A DNA stretch of 44,780 nt from an uncultured Clostridia bacterium (GTDB lineage: Bacteria; Bacillota; Clostridia; TANB77; CAG-508), in contig CANQQQ010000013.1 in the NCBI GenBank assembly GCA_947626025.1, positions 1-44,780 on the forward strand, written 5' to 3'. The translations under genes and the position numbers were made by a program. A model generated the notes under the pieces. The model saw only the letters and a program-made list of their open reading frames with translations. It did no database searches and had not been told where the DNA came from. Positions 1 to 8,940 of the stretch are shown here, in pieces (within the stretch, counting starts at the first letter, position 1; every line of letters starts with the position of its first letter).

Positions 1-61
1 TTCCCGTTAATGTTTAAAAATTTTTGCGACATTTTCAAAAACTATTGACACGCCTTATCAC

Positions 62-105
62 AAAAAATAGAGTGGACATGCATAATAATTATACATATCC
101 ACTCT
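62..105 (-). terminator. Rho-independent terminator of the 143-595 gene
   Basis: Arms at 69-80 and 94-105 (AGAGTGGACATG against CATATCCACTCT, one mismatch) form a strong stem. On the minus strand the stem is followed by TATTTTTTG, a U-tract. It lies just downstream of the gene ending at 143. Confidence 0.85.
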
Positions 106-142
106 GTTGCAATAGAAACCTACTGCTTTGCCTATGCCGAAC

Positions 143-595
143 TCAGTGCTTTTTGTTATCCTGTTTTTTCTGCCTTTCCTCCTCTTTCAGCTTCACTACC
201 GTGTCAATAACATTCTGTATGGTAAGTATATCCAAAGTGTTATTGTCACGCTTGACAACTTTATCTCCCAGAACATCAGATAATGGACGTGTGAGACCAT
301 AATGTACATCAAGGCGTGTAGTATTATTATTAATCATGTCTGGCCACCGCCTTGTTAAAATGGTTATCCACTCCGCCATCCCTCTTATTTCTTCGGGGAT
401 ACACTTTCCTTTCAACACAATCTGCTTCTCATCGCTGTAATAAAGAAAAGCTGTTGTTTCTTCCACGCCGACCGCTTTGATGCTTACATAGAATTCTTCA
501 CATGTGTTGATTAGATCGAACGGATCTACCCGCTGACCCAAAATCATCAGTTCGTACAAAGTACTCATATCAATGCTACAATTTCTCTTTGCCAT
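143..595 (-). CDS. Hypothetical protein, 150 aa, GC-rich orphan
   Basis: I do not recognise this protein. It is soluble and mixed alpha/beta in appearance, with no signal peptide or membrane segment. The middle has a strand-like stretch (residues ~40-60) and the C-terminus is a Lys/Glu/Gln-rich helix ending in KKQDNKKH. The start is set at ATG 595 (MAKRNCS) because AAAGGAG lies just upstream. The longer frame to 625 would begin almost at the predicted transcription start. Base composition differs from the neighbours: two 60-nt lines counted by hand gave 25 and 27 G+C, against a typical 16-22. It has its own promoter and terminator and stands alone, so recent acquisition is plausible but not shown. 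Confidence 0.7.
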   Translation of the reverse strand: MAKRNCSIDMSTLYELMILGQRVDPFDLINTCEEFYVSIKAVGVEETTAFLYYSDEKQIVLKGKCIPEEIRGMAEWITILTRRWPDMINNNTTRLDVHYGLTRPLSDVLGDKVVKRDNNTLDILTIQNVIDTVVKLKEEERQKKQDNKKH

Positions 596-643
596 AGCTC
601 TTTCTCCTTTCATAGGCAAGTACATGTTTATACTACATATATT

Positions 644-672
644 ATTATAGCACTTATTATGTAAAATTTCAA
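644..672 (-). promoter_or_regulatory. Sigma-A-type promoter for the 143-595 gene
   Basis: Reading the minus strand, TTGAAA (667-672) and TATAAT (644-649) are separated by 17 nt. The expected start of transcription, near 637, lies just upstream of the AAAGGAG ribosome site. Confidence 0.65.
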
Positions 673-755
673 GTTTTTCCCAGTTTTCTTCGCATTCTGC
701 TAATTATTTTAGTAAAAAAATAACAATTAGTAAAAAAAATCACACCATAAATACC

Positions 756-783
756 TTGCAAATTATAAAATAACTGATATAAT
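756..783 (+). promoter_or_regulatory. Probable promoter of deoD-ppaC
   Basis: TTGCAA (756-761) and a perfect TATAAT (778-783) are spaced by 16 nt, about 35 nt before the deoD start. The -35 matches consensus at only 4 of 6 positions. Confidence 0.5.
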
Positions 784-816
784 ATAAAATAATATAATAT
801 TGAAAGGAGAGATTTT

Positions 817-1539
817 ATGACACCACATAATTCTGCAAATATAGGAGATATTGCAAGTACTGTTGTTATGCCAGGAGATCCTATGAGAGCTAAATATATC
901 GCAGAAAATTTTTTATCAGACGTAAAAATTGTTAGTAATGTTCGTGGTATTGCATGTTATACTGGAAAATATAAAGGTAAAGAGCTTTCTGTTATGGCTC
1001 ATGGTATGGGAATGCCTAGTATGGGAATATATTCTTATGAGTTATATCATTTTTATAATGTAGATTCAATTATAAGAATTGGTACTTGCGGTGGTCTTAA
1101 AGATGGTATGAAAATCTTTGATTTGATTCTTTCTGAAGAAGCATATACAGAAGGAAGTTATGCTTTAAGCTTTGACAATGTACCATGCAATTTAGTTTCA
1201 AGTAACCCTGAATTAAATTCAATTATTGAGTCTACTGCTAAAGAAAGCAATATAAATCTAATTAAAGGAACAACTTTATGTAATGACTGTTTTAGTCCTT
1301 ATGTAGAGGATGAGAGAAAACTATTTGAACGTATGCCAGATGGAATTAATATGCCTATTGCTTCTGAAATGGAGGCATTTGCTCTATTCTATAATGCAAA
1401 ACGAGAAGGTAAAAAAGCAGCTTGCATTTTAACTGTTGTCGACATTCCTTCAAATTTAGAGGGTATTTCTAGTGAAGAACGTGAGAAATCTTTAAATACA
1501 ATGATTAATTTAGCATTAGATTCAGCAATAAAATTATAG
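817..1539 (+). CDS. deoD: Purine-nucleoside phosphorylase, DeoD type
   Basis: This enzyme splits purine (deoxy)nucleosides with phosphate to free base and (deoxy)ribose-1-phosphate in the cytosolic salvage pathway. Its 240 aa match the hexameric DeoD (trimeric-fold NP-II) class. Family landmarks are visible: GDPMRAKYIAENF near residue 20 (phosphate-binding Arg), HGMGMPSMGIYSYEL at ~62-76, RIGTCGG at ~88-94, and SEMEAFALF at ~185 for ribose binding. The catalytic Asp is in TVVDIPSN and the Arg that pairs with it follows 13 residues later, as in E. coli (Asp204/Arg217). AAAGGAG precedes the ATG. ppaC follows after 28 nt, so the two are probably co-transcribed. Confidence 0.95.
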   Translation: MTPHNSANIGDIASTVVMPGDPMRAKYIAENFLSDVKIVSNVRGIACYTGKYKGKELSVMAHGMGMPSMGIYSYELYHFYNVDSIIRIGTCGGLKDGMKIFDLILSEEAYTEGSYALSFDNVPCNLVSSNPELNSIIESTAKESNINLIKGTTLCNDCFSPYVEDERKLFERMPDGINMPIASEMEAFALFYNAKREGKKAACILTVVDIPSNLEGISSEEREKSLNTMINLALDSAIKL

Positions 1540-1567
1540 TTATATAAAAAAAGAAAGGAAGAAAAAA

Positions 1568-2491
1568 ATGAAAACATTTATAACAGGTCATAAAAGTCCA
1601 GATACAGATTCTATTGCATCTTCACTTGTTATGGCAAATTTAGAAAAGAAATTAGGTAATACAAATGAAATTATAGCTTGTAGATTAGGAAATTTAAATA
1701 AAGAAACTGAATATGTTTTAAATCATTTTAAAGTTCAAGCTCCAGTATTAATTGAAAGCGTTGCAGAGGCAGATGAAGTTATATTAGTTGACCACAATAG
1801 TTTTGCTGAGAGTGCGCCTGACATTGCTGATGCTAAGATATCTAAAGTTATCGATCATCACCGTATATCAGGATTTGAGACTTCTGAACCATTATTTTAT
1901 ATGGCAGAACCAGTAGGATGTACTTGTACTATTCTTTATGAATTATATAAAACTAATAATATAGAAATAGAACCAGTTTATGCAGGGCTTATGCTAAGTG
2001 CTATAATTTCTGATTCTTTACTTTTTAAATCTCCAACTTGCACACCAAAAGATGTAAAAGCAGCTGAAGAACTTGCAACAATCTGTAATACTGACATTAA
2101 TTCTTATGGATTAGATATGCTAAAAGCAGGAACTGATTTAAGTTCATATACATCTGAGGAATTGATTAATATTGACTCAAAAGAAGTTAGTGCAAATGGT
2201 TATAAAATTCAAATAGCTCAAGTAAATACAATTGATATTGATAGTGTTTTAAAGAAAAAATCCGAAATAGAAACAGCTATGAATAATTTGATCTCTTCAA
2301 AAGGATTAGATTTATTCTTATTTGCTATAACAGACATATTAAATTGTAATTCAACAGCGATAGTATTAGGCAATAAGATTAGTTCTGTCGAAAAGGCATT
2401 TAATGTTACAATTGAAAACAATCTTGTTTTCTTACCAGGAGTAGTTTCAAGGAAAAAACAAATTATTCCTCCAATTAGCGAGAACATTTAA
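1568..2491 (+). CDS. ppaC: Manganese-dependent inorganic pyrophosphatase (family II)
   Basis: This DHH-superfamily enzyme hydrolyses pyrophosphate to two phosphates and pulls biosynthetic reactions forward. The N-terminus has the metal-binding pattern GHKSPDTDSIAS (residues ~7-18). A further Asp is in ILVDHNS (~74) and the DHH signature is in VIDHHRISG (~96). The C-terminal DHHA2-type domain carries the substrate-binding SRKKQ at ~293. At 307 aa it has the usual length of CBS-less family II PPases. AAAGGAAG lies before the start. It is the second gene of the deoD unit, and a hairpin terminator follows its stop. Confidence 0.96.
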   Translation: MKTFITGHKSPDTDSIASSLVMANLEKKLGNTNEIIACRLGNLNKETEYVLNHFKVQAPVLIESVAEADEVILVDHNSFAESAPDIADAKISKVIDHHRISGFETSEPLFYMAEPVGCTCTILYELYKTNNIEIEPVYAGLMLSAIISDSLLFKSPTCTPKDVKAAEELATICNTDINSYGLDMLKAGTDLSSYTSEELINIDSKEVSANGYKIQIAQVNTIDIDSVLKKKSEIETAMNNLISSKGLDLFLFAITDILNCNSTAIVLGNKISSVEKAFNVTIENNLVFLPGVVSRKKQIIPPISENI

Positions 2492-2519
2492 CCAATAATA
2501 AGTAATTATTTATAATTAC

Positions 2520-2556
2520 AAAAGGGAGCATAATTAACTTATGCCCCCTTTTGTTT
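2520..2556 (+). terminator. Terminator of deoD-ppaC, possibly bidirectional
   Basis: AAAGGGAGCATAA (2521-2533) pairs with TTATGCCCCCTTT (2539-2551) with one mismatch, followed by TTGTTTTAT. It sits between the convergent ppaC and the minus-strand gene ending at 2561, so it may serve both. Confidence 0.8.
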
Positions 2557-2560
2557 TATA

Positions 2561-2926
2561 TTAATTTCCCCCGTTTTCTCTATTTAGTCTTTCTAATTCT
2601 AGTTTTTTCATTGCAATTCTTTTATTTACTTCCATTAACTCATCATTATACAATTGTATCATTTCTTCCACTTCTTCATCTGATAAATCGTCAACTGAAA
2701 TAAAACCATTATCCAATTTTACTTTTTTGTTCATCTTTTCTACATTTTCTTTCAAGCTTTCAAAATTATCTTGTTTCATTACTACTATATTGACCCCTTC
2801 ATCATAATGAAATGCCTGTGGCTCAGGAATCATTTTTTTCTTTGAAAAAATGTTCTTTATTTTATTCCATATATTTTGAAATATATGATTTTTATTTACA
2901 ATTTTACCTTGAGTTTCTTTCTCCAT
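2561..2926 (-). CDS. Hypothetical protein with C-terminal coiled coil, 121 aa
   Basis: I do not recognise a family. The N-terminus is basic (KNIFSKKKMIPEP at ~24-36). The middle is acidic/amphipathic and contains a DDLSDEEVEEM stretch (~79-89). The C-terminus is a predicted coiled coil (ELMEVNKRIAMKKLELERL). There is no signal peptide or membrane segment. GAGGAGAACT precedes the ATG. The 39-aa gene at 2969-3088 is just upstream on the same strand, and both follow adhE, so read-through from adhE is possible. Confidence 0.65.
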   Translation of the reverse strand: MEKETQGKIVNKNHIFQNIWNKIKNIFSKKKMIPEPQAFHYDEGVNIVVMKQDNFESLKENVEKMNKKVKLDNGFISVDDLSDEEVEEMIQLYNDELMEVNKRIAMKKLELERLNRENGGN

Positions 2927-2968
2927 AGTTCTCCTCTACCTTAAAAGAATTTAATTTTTGAATATAAT

Positions 2969-3088
2969 TTAGGCTCCTTTTGCCTTTATTTCTTCAAGTT
3001 GTTTATCAAGTTTTTTTTCAGCTTCAACTAGCGTTTTCACTTGGTTAATTAATTCTAATAAAAAATTTTTCCTTTTGTTTTCATCCAT
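2969..3088 (-). CDS. Small hypothetical protein, 39 aa
   Basis: The short frame begins MDENKRKNFLLELINQV and ends KAKGA before TAA. The product is a single charged amphipathic helix, probably a coiled coil, with no membrane segment. A strong purine-rich ribosome site (AGGAAGGAAG) lies about 9 nt before the ATG, which is the main support. It precedes the 121-aa coiled-coil gene with a 42-nt gap, so the two may be co-expressed. No homologue comes to mind. Confidence 0.5.
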   Translation of the reverse strand: MDENKRKNFLLELINQVKTLVEAEKKLDKQLEEIKAKGA

Positions 3089-3136
3089 ATTTTAAATCTT
3101 CCTTCCTCATATACATATCATTGAGAGAAACTGTTA

Positions 3137-5749
3137 TTACAAATTACCATAGTATGAATCTAATAATATTTGTTTTAATTCTGTTACTAATGGTAATCTT
3201 GGATTTGCTGTTGTACATTGATCACTAAATGCCTTATCTGCTAATAAATCTACATTTGCTAAAAATTCTTTTTCATCTATTCCTAGTTCTTTTAATGATG
3301 ATGGAATATTTAATTTCTTGTTCATTTCTACTATTGCATTTATTAAAGAATTTACTCCTTCTTCTGTTGTATTTGCTTTTAATCCTAATCTTTTTGCAAT
3401 ATTAGCATATTTTTGATCAGCTATGAAGTATTCATATTTAGGGAAAGATACAAATTTTGTTGGTCTTGATGCATTATATTTTATTACATAAGGTAATATT
3501 ATTGCATTTGCTTTACCATGTGCTATATGGAAATCTGCTCCTAACTTATGTGCTATTGAATGGTTAATTCCTAGGAAAGCATTTGTAAATGCCATACCTG
3601 CTATACAACTTGCATTATGCATTTTTTCACGAGCTGTTTTGTTTGTTCCATCTTCATAAGCGATTGGCAAATATTTGTATACTAATTCTATTGCTTTCTC
3701 TGCTAAACCGTCTGTATAATCTGAAGCCATATTTGAAACATAAGCTTCTATTGCATGTGTTAAAACATCCATTCCTGTATCTGCTGTAATTCCTTTTGGC
3801 AATGACATTACTAAATCTGGGTCTACAATTGCAACATCAGGTGTTAATTCATAATCTGCTAATGGGTATTTCATATTTCTCTTTTTATCTGTTATTACTG
3901 CAAATGATGTTACTTCTGATCCTGTTCCTGAAGTTGTTGGTATTGCTACCATTTTACAGTTTTTGCCAAGTTTTGGAAACTTATATGTTCTTTTTCTTAT
4001 ATCCATGAACTTAAGTTTCATTCCTTCTGGATCTGCATCTGGATATTCATAGAATAACCACATTCCTTTTGCTGCATCTATTGGACTTCCTCCACCAAGT
4101 GCAATTATTACATCTGGTTCGAAATGTCTCATTTGCTCTACCCCTCTATTGATTGTATCAAAAGATGGATCTGATTCTACTTCTGAAAATATCTCTGCGT
4201 GAACGTATTGTTGTCTTTTTCTTAAGTGATATAATATTTTATCAACATATCCTAAACTAACCATTGATTTATCTGTTACTATAAATGCTTTTGTTATATC
4301 TGGCATTTTTTCTAAATATGCTATTGAACCTGCTTCAAAATATATTTTTTCTGGTACTTTAAACCACTGCATATTAACTCTCCTTTTTGCTACTCTTTTT
4401 ACATTAATTAAATTTACTGAAGATACATTGTCTGTTGTAGAATTTCCACCAAATGTTCCACAGCCTAATGTTAATGATGGTAAATTTGTATTGTAAATAT
4501 CACCAATTCCTCCATGTGTAGAAGGTGAGTTAACAAGTATTCTTCCTGCCTTTATTACTTCTGCAAATTTTTGTATTACATCTTTATTTTCTGAATGTAT
4601 AACTGCTGAATGTCCCATTCCTCCATAGTGTATTAAATTATCTGCTAATACTATTCCTTCTTCTGAACTTTTAACTGTATAGAATGCAAGAACTGGACTC
4701 AATTTTTCCTTTGAAAATGGATATTTATCTCCAACTCCTGTTTCAGGTACAACTATAACTTTTGTATCAGCAGGAATATCAAATCCTGATAAATCTGCTA
4801 TTTGTTTTGCACTTTGTCCTGGTATAGTGCTATTTAATGAAAATGTTCCGTCTTCTCTATGTGAAAACATAGCATTTTGTAATTTCTTAGTTTCCTCTTT
4901 ATTTACAAAATAACATCCTGCATCTTTCATTAATTTAATGAATTCCTTTTCAATTTCTTTATCTACTATTACGGCTTGTTCTGAAGCACAGATCATACCA
5001 TTGTCAAAAGACTTTGATAGAACCAAATCATTAACTGATGTTTTTAAATTTGCTGATTTTTCTATATAACATGGCACATTTCCTGGTCCTACTCCAAGGG
5101 CTGGTTTTCCACATGAATATGCCGCTTTTACCATTCCAGTTCCACCTGTAGCTAGTATTAAATTTACTCCTGGATGATTCATTAATGCGTTAGTCGCATG
5201 AATTGATGGTTGTTCTATCCATAAAATACAATCTTTTGGAGCTCCTGCTTTAACTGCTGCATCTCTTAAAATTTTTGCTGTTTCCTCACTACATTTTTGT
5301 GCAGATGGATGGAATCCAAATATTATGACATTTCTTGTTTTAGCTGATATTAAAGATTTGAAACTTACTGTAGCTGTAGGATTTGTAACTGGGGTTACTC
5401 CAGCTATAATACCTACTGGCTCTGCTATCTCTTCGTATCCTTGTTCTTCGTTCTCGTTTATTACACCAACTGTTTTGTCGTATTTTATGCTATGGTATAT
5501 ATATTCTGATGCAAACATATTCTTTGTTATTTTATCTTCATATACGCCACGTTTTGTCTCTTCGACTGCCATTTTAGCTAGTCTCATATGATTTTCAAGT
5601 ACAGCCATAGACATTTTTTTAACTATATTATCTACAGTTTCTTGGTCTAATTTCATGTACTCTTGTGATGCTATTTTTGCTCTTTCTACAAGAGAATCAA
5701 TCATAGCATTAATTTTTTTTTGTTCTTCTTCATTAATATCTTGTGCCAT
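3137..5749 (-). CDS. adhE: Bifunctional aldehyde-alcohol dehydrogenase AdhE
   Basis: AdhE converts acetyl-CoA to acetaldehyde and then ethanol with two NADH, regenerating NAD+ in fermentation. It usually assembles into cytoplasmic spirosomes. At 870 aa it is full length. The N-terminal CoA-acylating aldehyde dehydrogenase (~1-440) has the catalytic Cys in [12 protein letters not shown] (~250) and [13 protein letters not shown] before it. The C-terminal iron alcohol dehydrogenase (~455-870) has [11 protein letters not shown], then [12 protein letters not shown] and [17 protein letters not shown], supplying the Asp and His iron ligands. AAAGGAGAG precedes the ATG. It is a single gene with its own promoter, and I saw no clear terminator right after it. 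Confidence 0.97.
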   Translation of the reverse strand: MAQDINEEEQKKINAMIDSLVERAKIASQEYMKLDQETVDNIVKKMSMAVLENHMRLAKMAVEETKRGVYEDKITKNMFASEYIYHSIKYDKTVGVINENEEQGYEEIAEPVGIIAGVTPVTNPTATVSFKSLISAKTRNVIIFGFHPSAQKCSEETAKILRDAAVKAGAPKDCILWIEQPSIHATNALMNHPGVNLILATGGTGMVKAAYSCGKPALGVGPGNVPCYIEKSANLKTSVNDLVLSKSFDNGMICASEQAVIVDKEIEKEFIKLMKDAGCYFVNKEETKKLQNAMFSHREDGTFSLNSTIPGQSAKQIADLSGFDIPADTKVIVVPETGVGDKYPFSKEKLSPVLAFYTVKSSEEGIVLADNLIHYGGMGHSAVIHSENKDVIQKFAEVIKAGRILVNSPSTHGGIGDIYNTNLPSLTLGCGTFGGNSTTDNVSSVNLINVKRVAKRRVNMQWFKVPEKIYFEAGSIAYLEKMPDITKAFIVTDKSMVSLGYVDKILYHLRKRQQYVHAEIFSEVESDPSFDTINRGVEQMRHFEPDVIIALGGGSPIDAAKGMWLFYEYPDADPEGMKLKFMDIRKRTYKFPKLGKNCKMVAIPTTSGTGSEVTSFAVITDKKRNMKYPLADYELTPDVAIVDPDLVMSLPKGITADTGMDVLTHAIEAYVSNMASDYTDGLAEKAIELVYKYLPIAYEDGTNKTAREKMHNASCIAGMAFTNAFLGINHSIAHKLGADFHIAHGKANAIILPYVIKYNASRPTKFVSFPKYEYFIADQKYANIAKRLGLKANTTEEGVNSLINAIVEMNKKLNIPSSLKELGIDEKEFLANVDLLADKAFSDQCTTANPRLPLVTELKQILLDSYYGNL

Positions 5750-5800
5750 TTTATTCTCTCCTTTACTTTAATTGTTAGATATAATTTTATCCAATTATAG

Positions 5801-5829
5801 AATATATTATACATCTATGGGTTTGTCAA
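5801..5829 (-). promoter_or_regulatory. adhE promoter
   Basis: On the minus strand a perfect TTGACA (5824-5829) and TATATT (5801-5806) are separated by 17 nt, some 50 nt before the adhE start. I could not assign a convincing Rex operator next to it. Confidence 0.7.
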
Positions 5830-5862
5830 GTAAAATCAACAATATTTTAGATTTTTGAGAAA

Positions 5863-6577
5863 TTATTTATATTCTTTTTCCAATTTTTCATCTAAATATA
5901 TTTTCGATATTAGTTTATATTCTTTTATACATTCATCTGTTATGTTAAATGCATATAACTTCTTTGCTGGAGCCATTATTGTATATTTTATAGCGTCTTT
6001 TGTCCCAGCACTCATTGTGACCGCACCTGAGTCTACTTTACTACAATTTTTACACTTGAACCCATTATCCTTGATGCTAAAATGTGTTATATGTTCAGTT
6101 GTTCCACACTGCACACATTTTTCTACTTGTGGTGTAAATCCTAATATTGAAGTTAGCCTCATCTTAAAAATGCTAGTGATTAGATCTCTATCCATGCTTG
6201 TTTCAGATATCATGTATAAAGTATTTAATAGCAATTGCAAAGTTTTATAATTATTCTCATTTTCAGTTGCAACATCATTCACTATTCTAGTGATATTCGC
6301 TGCACATTCAAGTTTGTCTAAGTCAATTCTTAAATTATAAAATACTTCTATTATGTCACACGAGTTTATATTATATGTATTATTTCCTTCGAATAGTATA
6401 TAGTCAGCAAAACATAGATATTGGGTACCAGCAAGAAGAGCACTTTTTGGTCTTCTTGCTCCTTTTGCCGCACACCCAATTTTTCCGAAGTCCTGGTGTT
6501 AATAGTGTTACCATCTTATCTGAATCCCCCATATTGCTTTCAACTAAAACTATTCCTTTAGTTTTTATTATTCCCAT
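5863..6577 (-). pseudogene. recO: DNA repair protein RecO, split by a one-base frameshift
   Basis: RecO loads RecA with RecF/RecR in recombinational repair. The frame opens MGIIKTKGIVLVES with the OB-fold start typical of RecO. After TPGLRK the frame is lost at a run of five T on the plus strand (6480-6484, A5 in the gene). Removing one base restores KIGCAAKGARRPKS and the rest of the protein into the intact frame. That frame has the zinc knuckle CVQCGTTEH...CKNCSK at the C-terminus. Corrected length is about 237 aa, normal for RecO. The start at 6577 overlaps yqzL by 20 nt. Either a sequencing/assembly error in a homopolymer or a real lesion could explain it. The product assignment itself is firm. 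Confidence 0.88.
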
Positions 6578-6683
6578 CTATTTCACCTAAATTTTGTTCT
6601 ATATCTCTTATTTTTGTAAATTCCAAAAAAGCATATATATCTCCTGTATTTTTAAAGGTATTCCATGCCATATCTTTTAACAT
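6558..6683 (-). CDS. yqzL: YqzL-like small protein, 41 aa
   Basis: This 41-aa frame starts MLKDMAWNTFKNTGDIYAFL, which matches the YqzL family of very short Firmicute proteins of unknown function. B. subtilis yqzL also lies between era and recO, so position supports the name. AAAGGGAG lies about 9 nt before the ATG. The 3' end runs 20 nt into recO in another frame, suggesting translational coupling. The family core is the first ~25 residues; the tail is more acidic/polar. Confidence 0.85.
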   Translation of the reverse strand: MLKDMAWNTFKNTGDIYAFLEFTKIRDIEQNLGEIDGNNKN

Positions 6684-6817
6684 TGTAATCACTCTCCCTT
6701 TAATTTTATCTTTTGTTATTTTTAGATTTTTATTCTTATTATTTTAATAAAATTTATCTAGTAAAATATGACATTTATCAGTAAATTTATTAAAAACTAA
6801 TTGCCTTCAATATTGCA

Positions 6818-7738
6818 TTATTTTTGACTATCCAGTCTAAATCTTTTTATTATACTGTCAGTGTCTTGCCAATCTTGTTTAATCTTTACCCATGTTTTTA
6901 AATTTATTTTCGTTCCAAGCATATTTTCTAAATCTTGCCTAGCATATGTTCCAATTTTTTTTAACATTTGCCCTTTTTTTCCTATTATTATTCCTTTATG
7001 CGATTCTCTTAAACAATAAATTGTTGCCTCAATATTATAAAATGGTTTATTATCTTCTCTCGCTTTTGATAATTTCATTTTTTCAACTTCTACATATAAT
7101 CCATGTGGGACTTCATCATCTAGTAATTTCAATGCTTTCTCTCTTATAATTTCCTCTACTAATTGTCTCATAGTTTGATCTGTATATTCTTCTGTATCAT
7201 AAAACGCAGGTCCTGGTTTTAATAGTTTTACGATTTCATCTAAAACCAGTTGTGTACTGTCTTGCTTTAGTGCAGATATTGGAAGTATCGCTGAAAAATC
7301 ATATTCTGCTGAGTATAGTTTCATTAATTTTAATAATTCTTCTTTCTTTACTAAATCTACTTTATTTATAATTAAAATAGTTTTTTTATTCGTTTCTTTT
7401 ATCTTTTCTAATATCCTTCTATCGCCTGGTCCAATATTATCACTCGTTGCTTCGATTAAGAATAAAATCACATCAACATCTACAGTAGCACCAAAAGCAG
7501 TGTCATTCATTGTTTCTCCCAATTTTGTTTTTGGTTTATGAATTCCTGGTGTATCTATTATAACTATTTGAGCATCTTCTCTATTAACTATTGCCCTTAT
7601 TGCTGTTCTAGTTGTTTGTGGTTTATTAGTCATAATTGCGATTTTCTCTCCAACTAATGAATTAATTAATGTAGATTTTCCTACATTTGTTCTTCCTATT
7701 ATAGATACAAATCCTGATTTGAATTCCTTTTCTTCCAT
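6818..7738 (-). CDS. era: GTPase Era
   Basis: Era is an essential GTPase that binds the 3' end of 16S rRNA and assists 30S maturation. Its 306 aa are normal. The G1 motif is GRTNVGKST (~15-23). G2 lies in the KPQTTRTAIRAI stretch, G3 is DTPGIHKPKTKLGE (~62) and G4 is NKVD (~126). The C-terminal KH domain (~200-300) has GIIIGKKGQMLKKIG, the RNA-binding GxxG loop. It leads the era-yqzL-recO group on the minus strand. A long inverted repeat at 7784-7873 separates it from the upstream DUF3048 gene. Confidence 0.97.
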   Translation of the reverse strand: MEEKEFKSGFVSIIGRTNVGKSTLINSLVGEKIAIMTNKPQTTRTAIRAIVNREDAQIVIIDTPGIHKPKTKLGETMNDTAFGATVDVDVILFLIEATSDNIGPGDRRILEKIKETNKKTILIINKVDLVKKEELLKLMKLYSAEYDFSAILPISALKQDSTQLVLDEIVKLLKPGPAFYDTEEYTDQTMRQLVEEIIREKALKLLDDEVPHGLYVEVEKMKLSKAREDNKPFYNIEATIYCLRESHKGIIIGKKGQMLKKIGTYARQDLENMLGTKINLKTWVKIKQDWQDTDSIIKRFRLDSQK

Positions 7739-7783
7739 AATTTCTCCTTATTATTTAATATTTGTAATTATATCATAAAATAG

Positions 7784-7873
7784 GGGCACATTACAATTAA
7801 GTATAATCTAAGAAATTAAACAGATATTATAAATTTAATTTTCTTAGATATAACTTATGTATTAGCTGTGCCC
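7784..7873 (-). repeat. 90-bp imperfect inverted repeat (long hairpin, possible terminator)
   Basis: Outer arms GGGCACA (7784-7790) and TGTGCCC (7867-7873) are perfect. Inside them ATCTAAGAA and ATTAAA on the left match an A-rich right arm with a few one- or two-base slips, so the pairing runs almost to the centre. On the minus strand the hairpin ends GTGCCCCTATTTTAT, compatible with a terminator for the DUF3048 gene. It is longer than the other terminators in the window and could be a remnant of a small palindromic element. Confidence 0.7.
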
Positions 7874-7885
7874 ACAAAATTAATT

Positions 7886-8923
7886 TTATTCGAATGTTAC
7901 TTTTGTATCTATTGGAACAATTTGAATATATGTATTTCCGTCATTTACTTGTATTTCTTTTCCGTTTTTATCTTTATACACAGTTTTTGAATTTCTTGAA
8001 GTCTTTGAACATACTATTTCCATCACTTGCCCATTAGTTATATAATAACCTTTTAAGTTTCCTATATTTTCTATTTCTTGTCTACCATATCCAGGATCCT
8101 CATCTGTAGTATAGTTATGTGCAAATGTTACAATTATATTCTTAGTTGTTCTTGCTTCTCCACTTGTCCAGTCCTTCTCTAACTTTCCATTTACATATCT
8201 TTCATACCTTTTTGTTTCTTGATTATATTTAAAAGATACTTTATTACTTGAAGTATATGGTATATTTACTGTGTTAGCTATTTGTCCATCTTCTATCTCA
8301 ACTTCATCTACTACATAATTCAATACACTTCTTTGACTAGTTGTAGTTCTATACTCTTTCTTTTGAGCATATTCTAGTACTTTGCTCATATTTGTCAAGA
8401 CATTGTGTGGTGCTTTTTTTTCTGATGTTCTCCAGAAAGCTGAATCTGTAACTAATCCATTTACATTATTTATTTTTAAATTTGCTATATCCCTTTGTGC
8501 TCTTGCACTGTATCCAAAATGAACAAATATACTATCATTTTCTAATACATAATCTATAAACACTGGTCTTGCACTTCTTACTGGACCTATTGTTTTTTCT
8601 TTATCTACATCTTTAAATACTGCAAGAAGTCTTGTAAGTCCTCCTTCTACTGTAATCTCATATACTATAGCTGCATCATTTATACCTGTTTGTGGTTTTG
8701 CCTCTCCAACATTGTCTATAACAACTGCTACACTTCTTGAATCACCTGGCCAAATATCTATTCCTGTCTTTACCGCTTCTTCATCATTTTCTAAATCTGT
8801 TTCTACATCTTCATTTTCATTGACGTGTTCTGTTTCATTATTGTAAAAAAACTTCATTCCTAACAATACTGCTAAAGATATTACTACTAATATTAATATG
8901 ACTATTAGTGCTTTGTTTTTCAT
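7886..8923 (-). CDS. DUF3048 (YerB-like) membrane-anchored protein
   Basis: The 345-aa product has an uncleaved-looking N-terminal membrane helix (ALIVILILVVISLAVLLGM, residues ~4-22). An acidic linker and a DUF3048 extracytoplasmic domain follow. Family hallmarks are VAVVIDNVGEAKPQTGI, YEITVEGGLTRLLAVF and IGPVRSARPVFIDY. The C-terminal part contains VTFAHNYTTDEDPGYGRQ. B. subtilis YerB is a lipoprotein of this family; no lipobox Cys is present here. The function is unknown. The start chosen is ATG 8923 with AAAGGGA 6-7 nt before it; an ATG at 8944 overlapping the ybeY stop lacks such a site. It is co-directional with ybeY and upstream of the long hairpin. Confidence 0.88.
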   Translation of the reverse strand: MKNKALIVILILVVISLAVLLGMKFFYNNETEHVNENEDVETDLENDEEAVKTGIDIWPGDSRSVAVVIDNVGEAKPQTGINDAAIVYEITVEGGLTRLLAVFKDVDKEKTIGPVRSARPVFIDYVLENDSIFVHFGYSARAQRDIANLKINNVNGLVTDSAFWRTSEKKAPHNVLTNMSKVLEYAQKKEYRTTTSQRSVLNYVVDEVEIEDGQIANTVNIPYTSSNKVSFKYNQETKRYERYVNGKLEKDWTSGEARTTKNIIVTFAHNYTTDEDPGYGRQEIENIGNLKGYYITNGQVMEIVCSKTSRNSKTVYKDKNGKEIQVNDGNTYIQIVPIDTKVTFE

Positions 8924-8940
8924 ATCAATTCCCTTTCCTT

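Noticed and set aside
6375-6590. Plus-strand frame across the recO 5' region
   Set aside because: It is the antisense of recO; the minus-strand translation matches RecO once a one-base shift is allowed.
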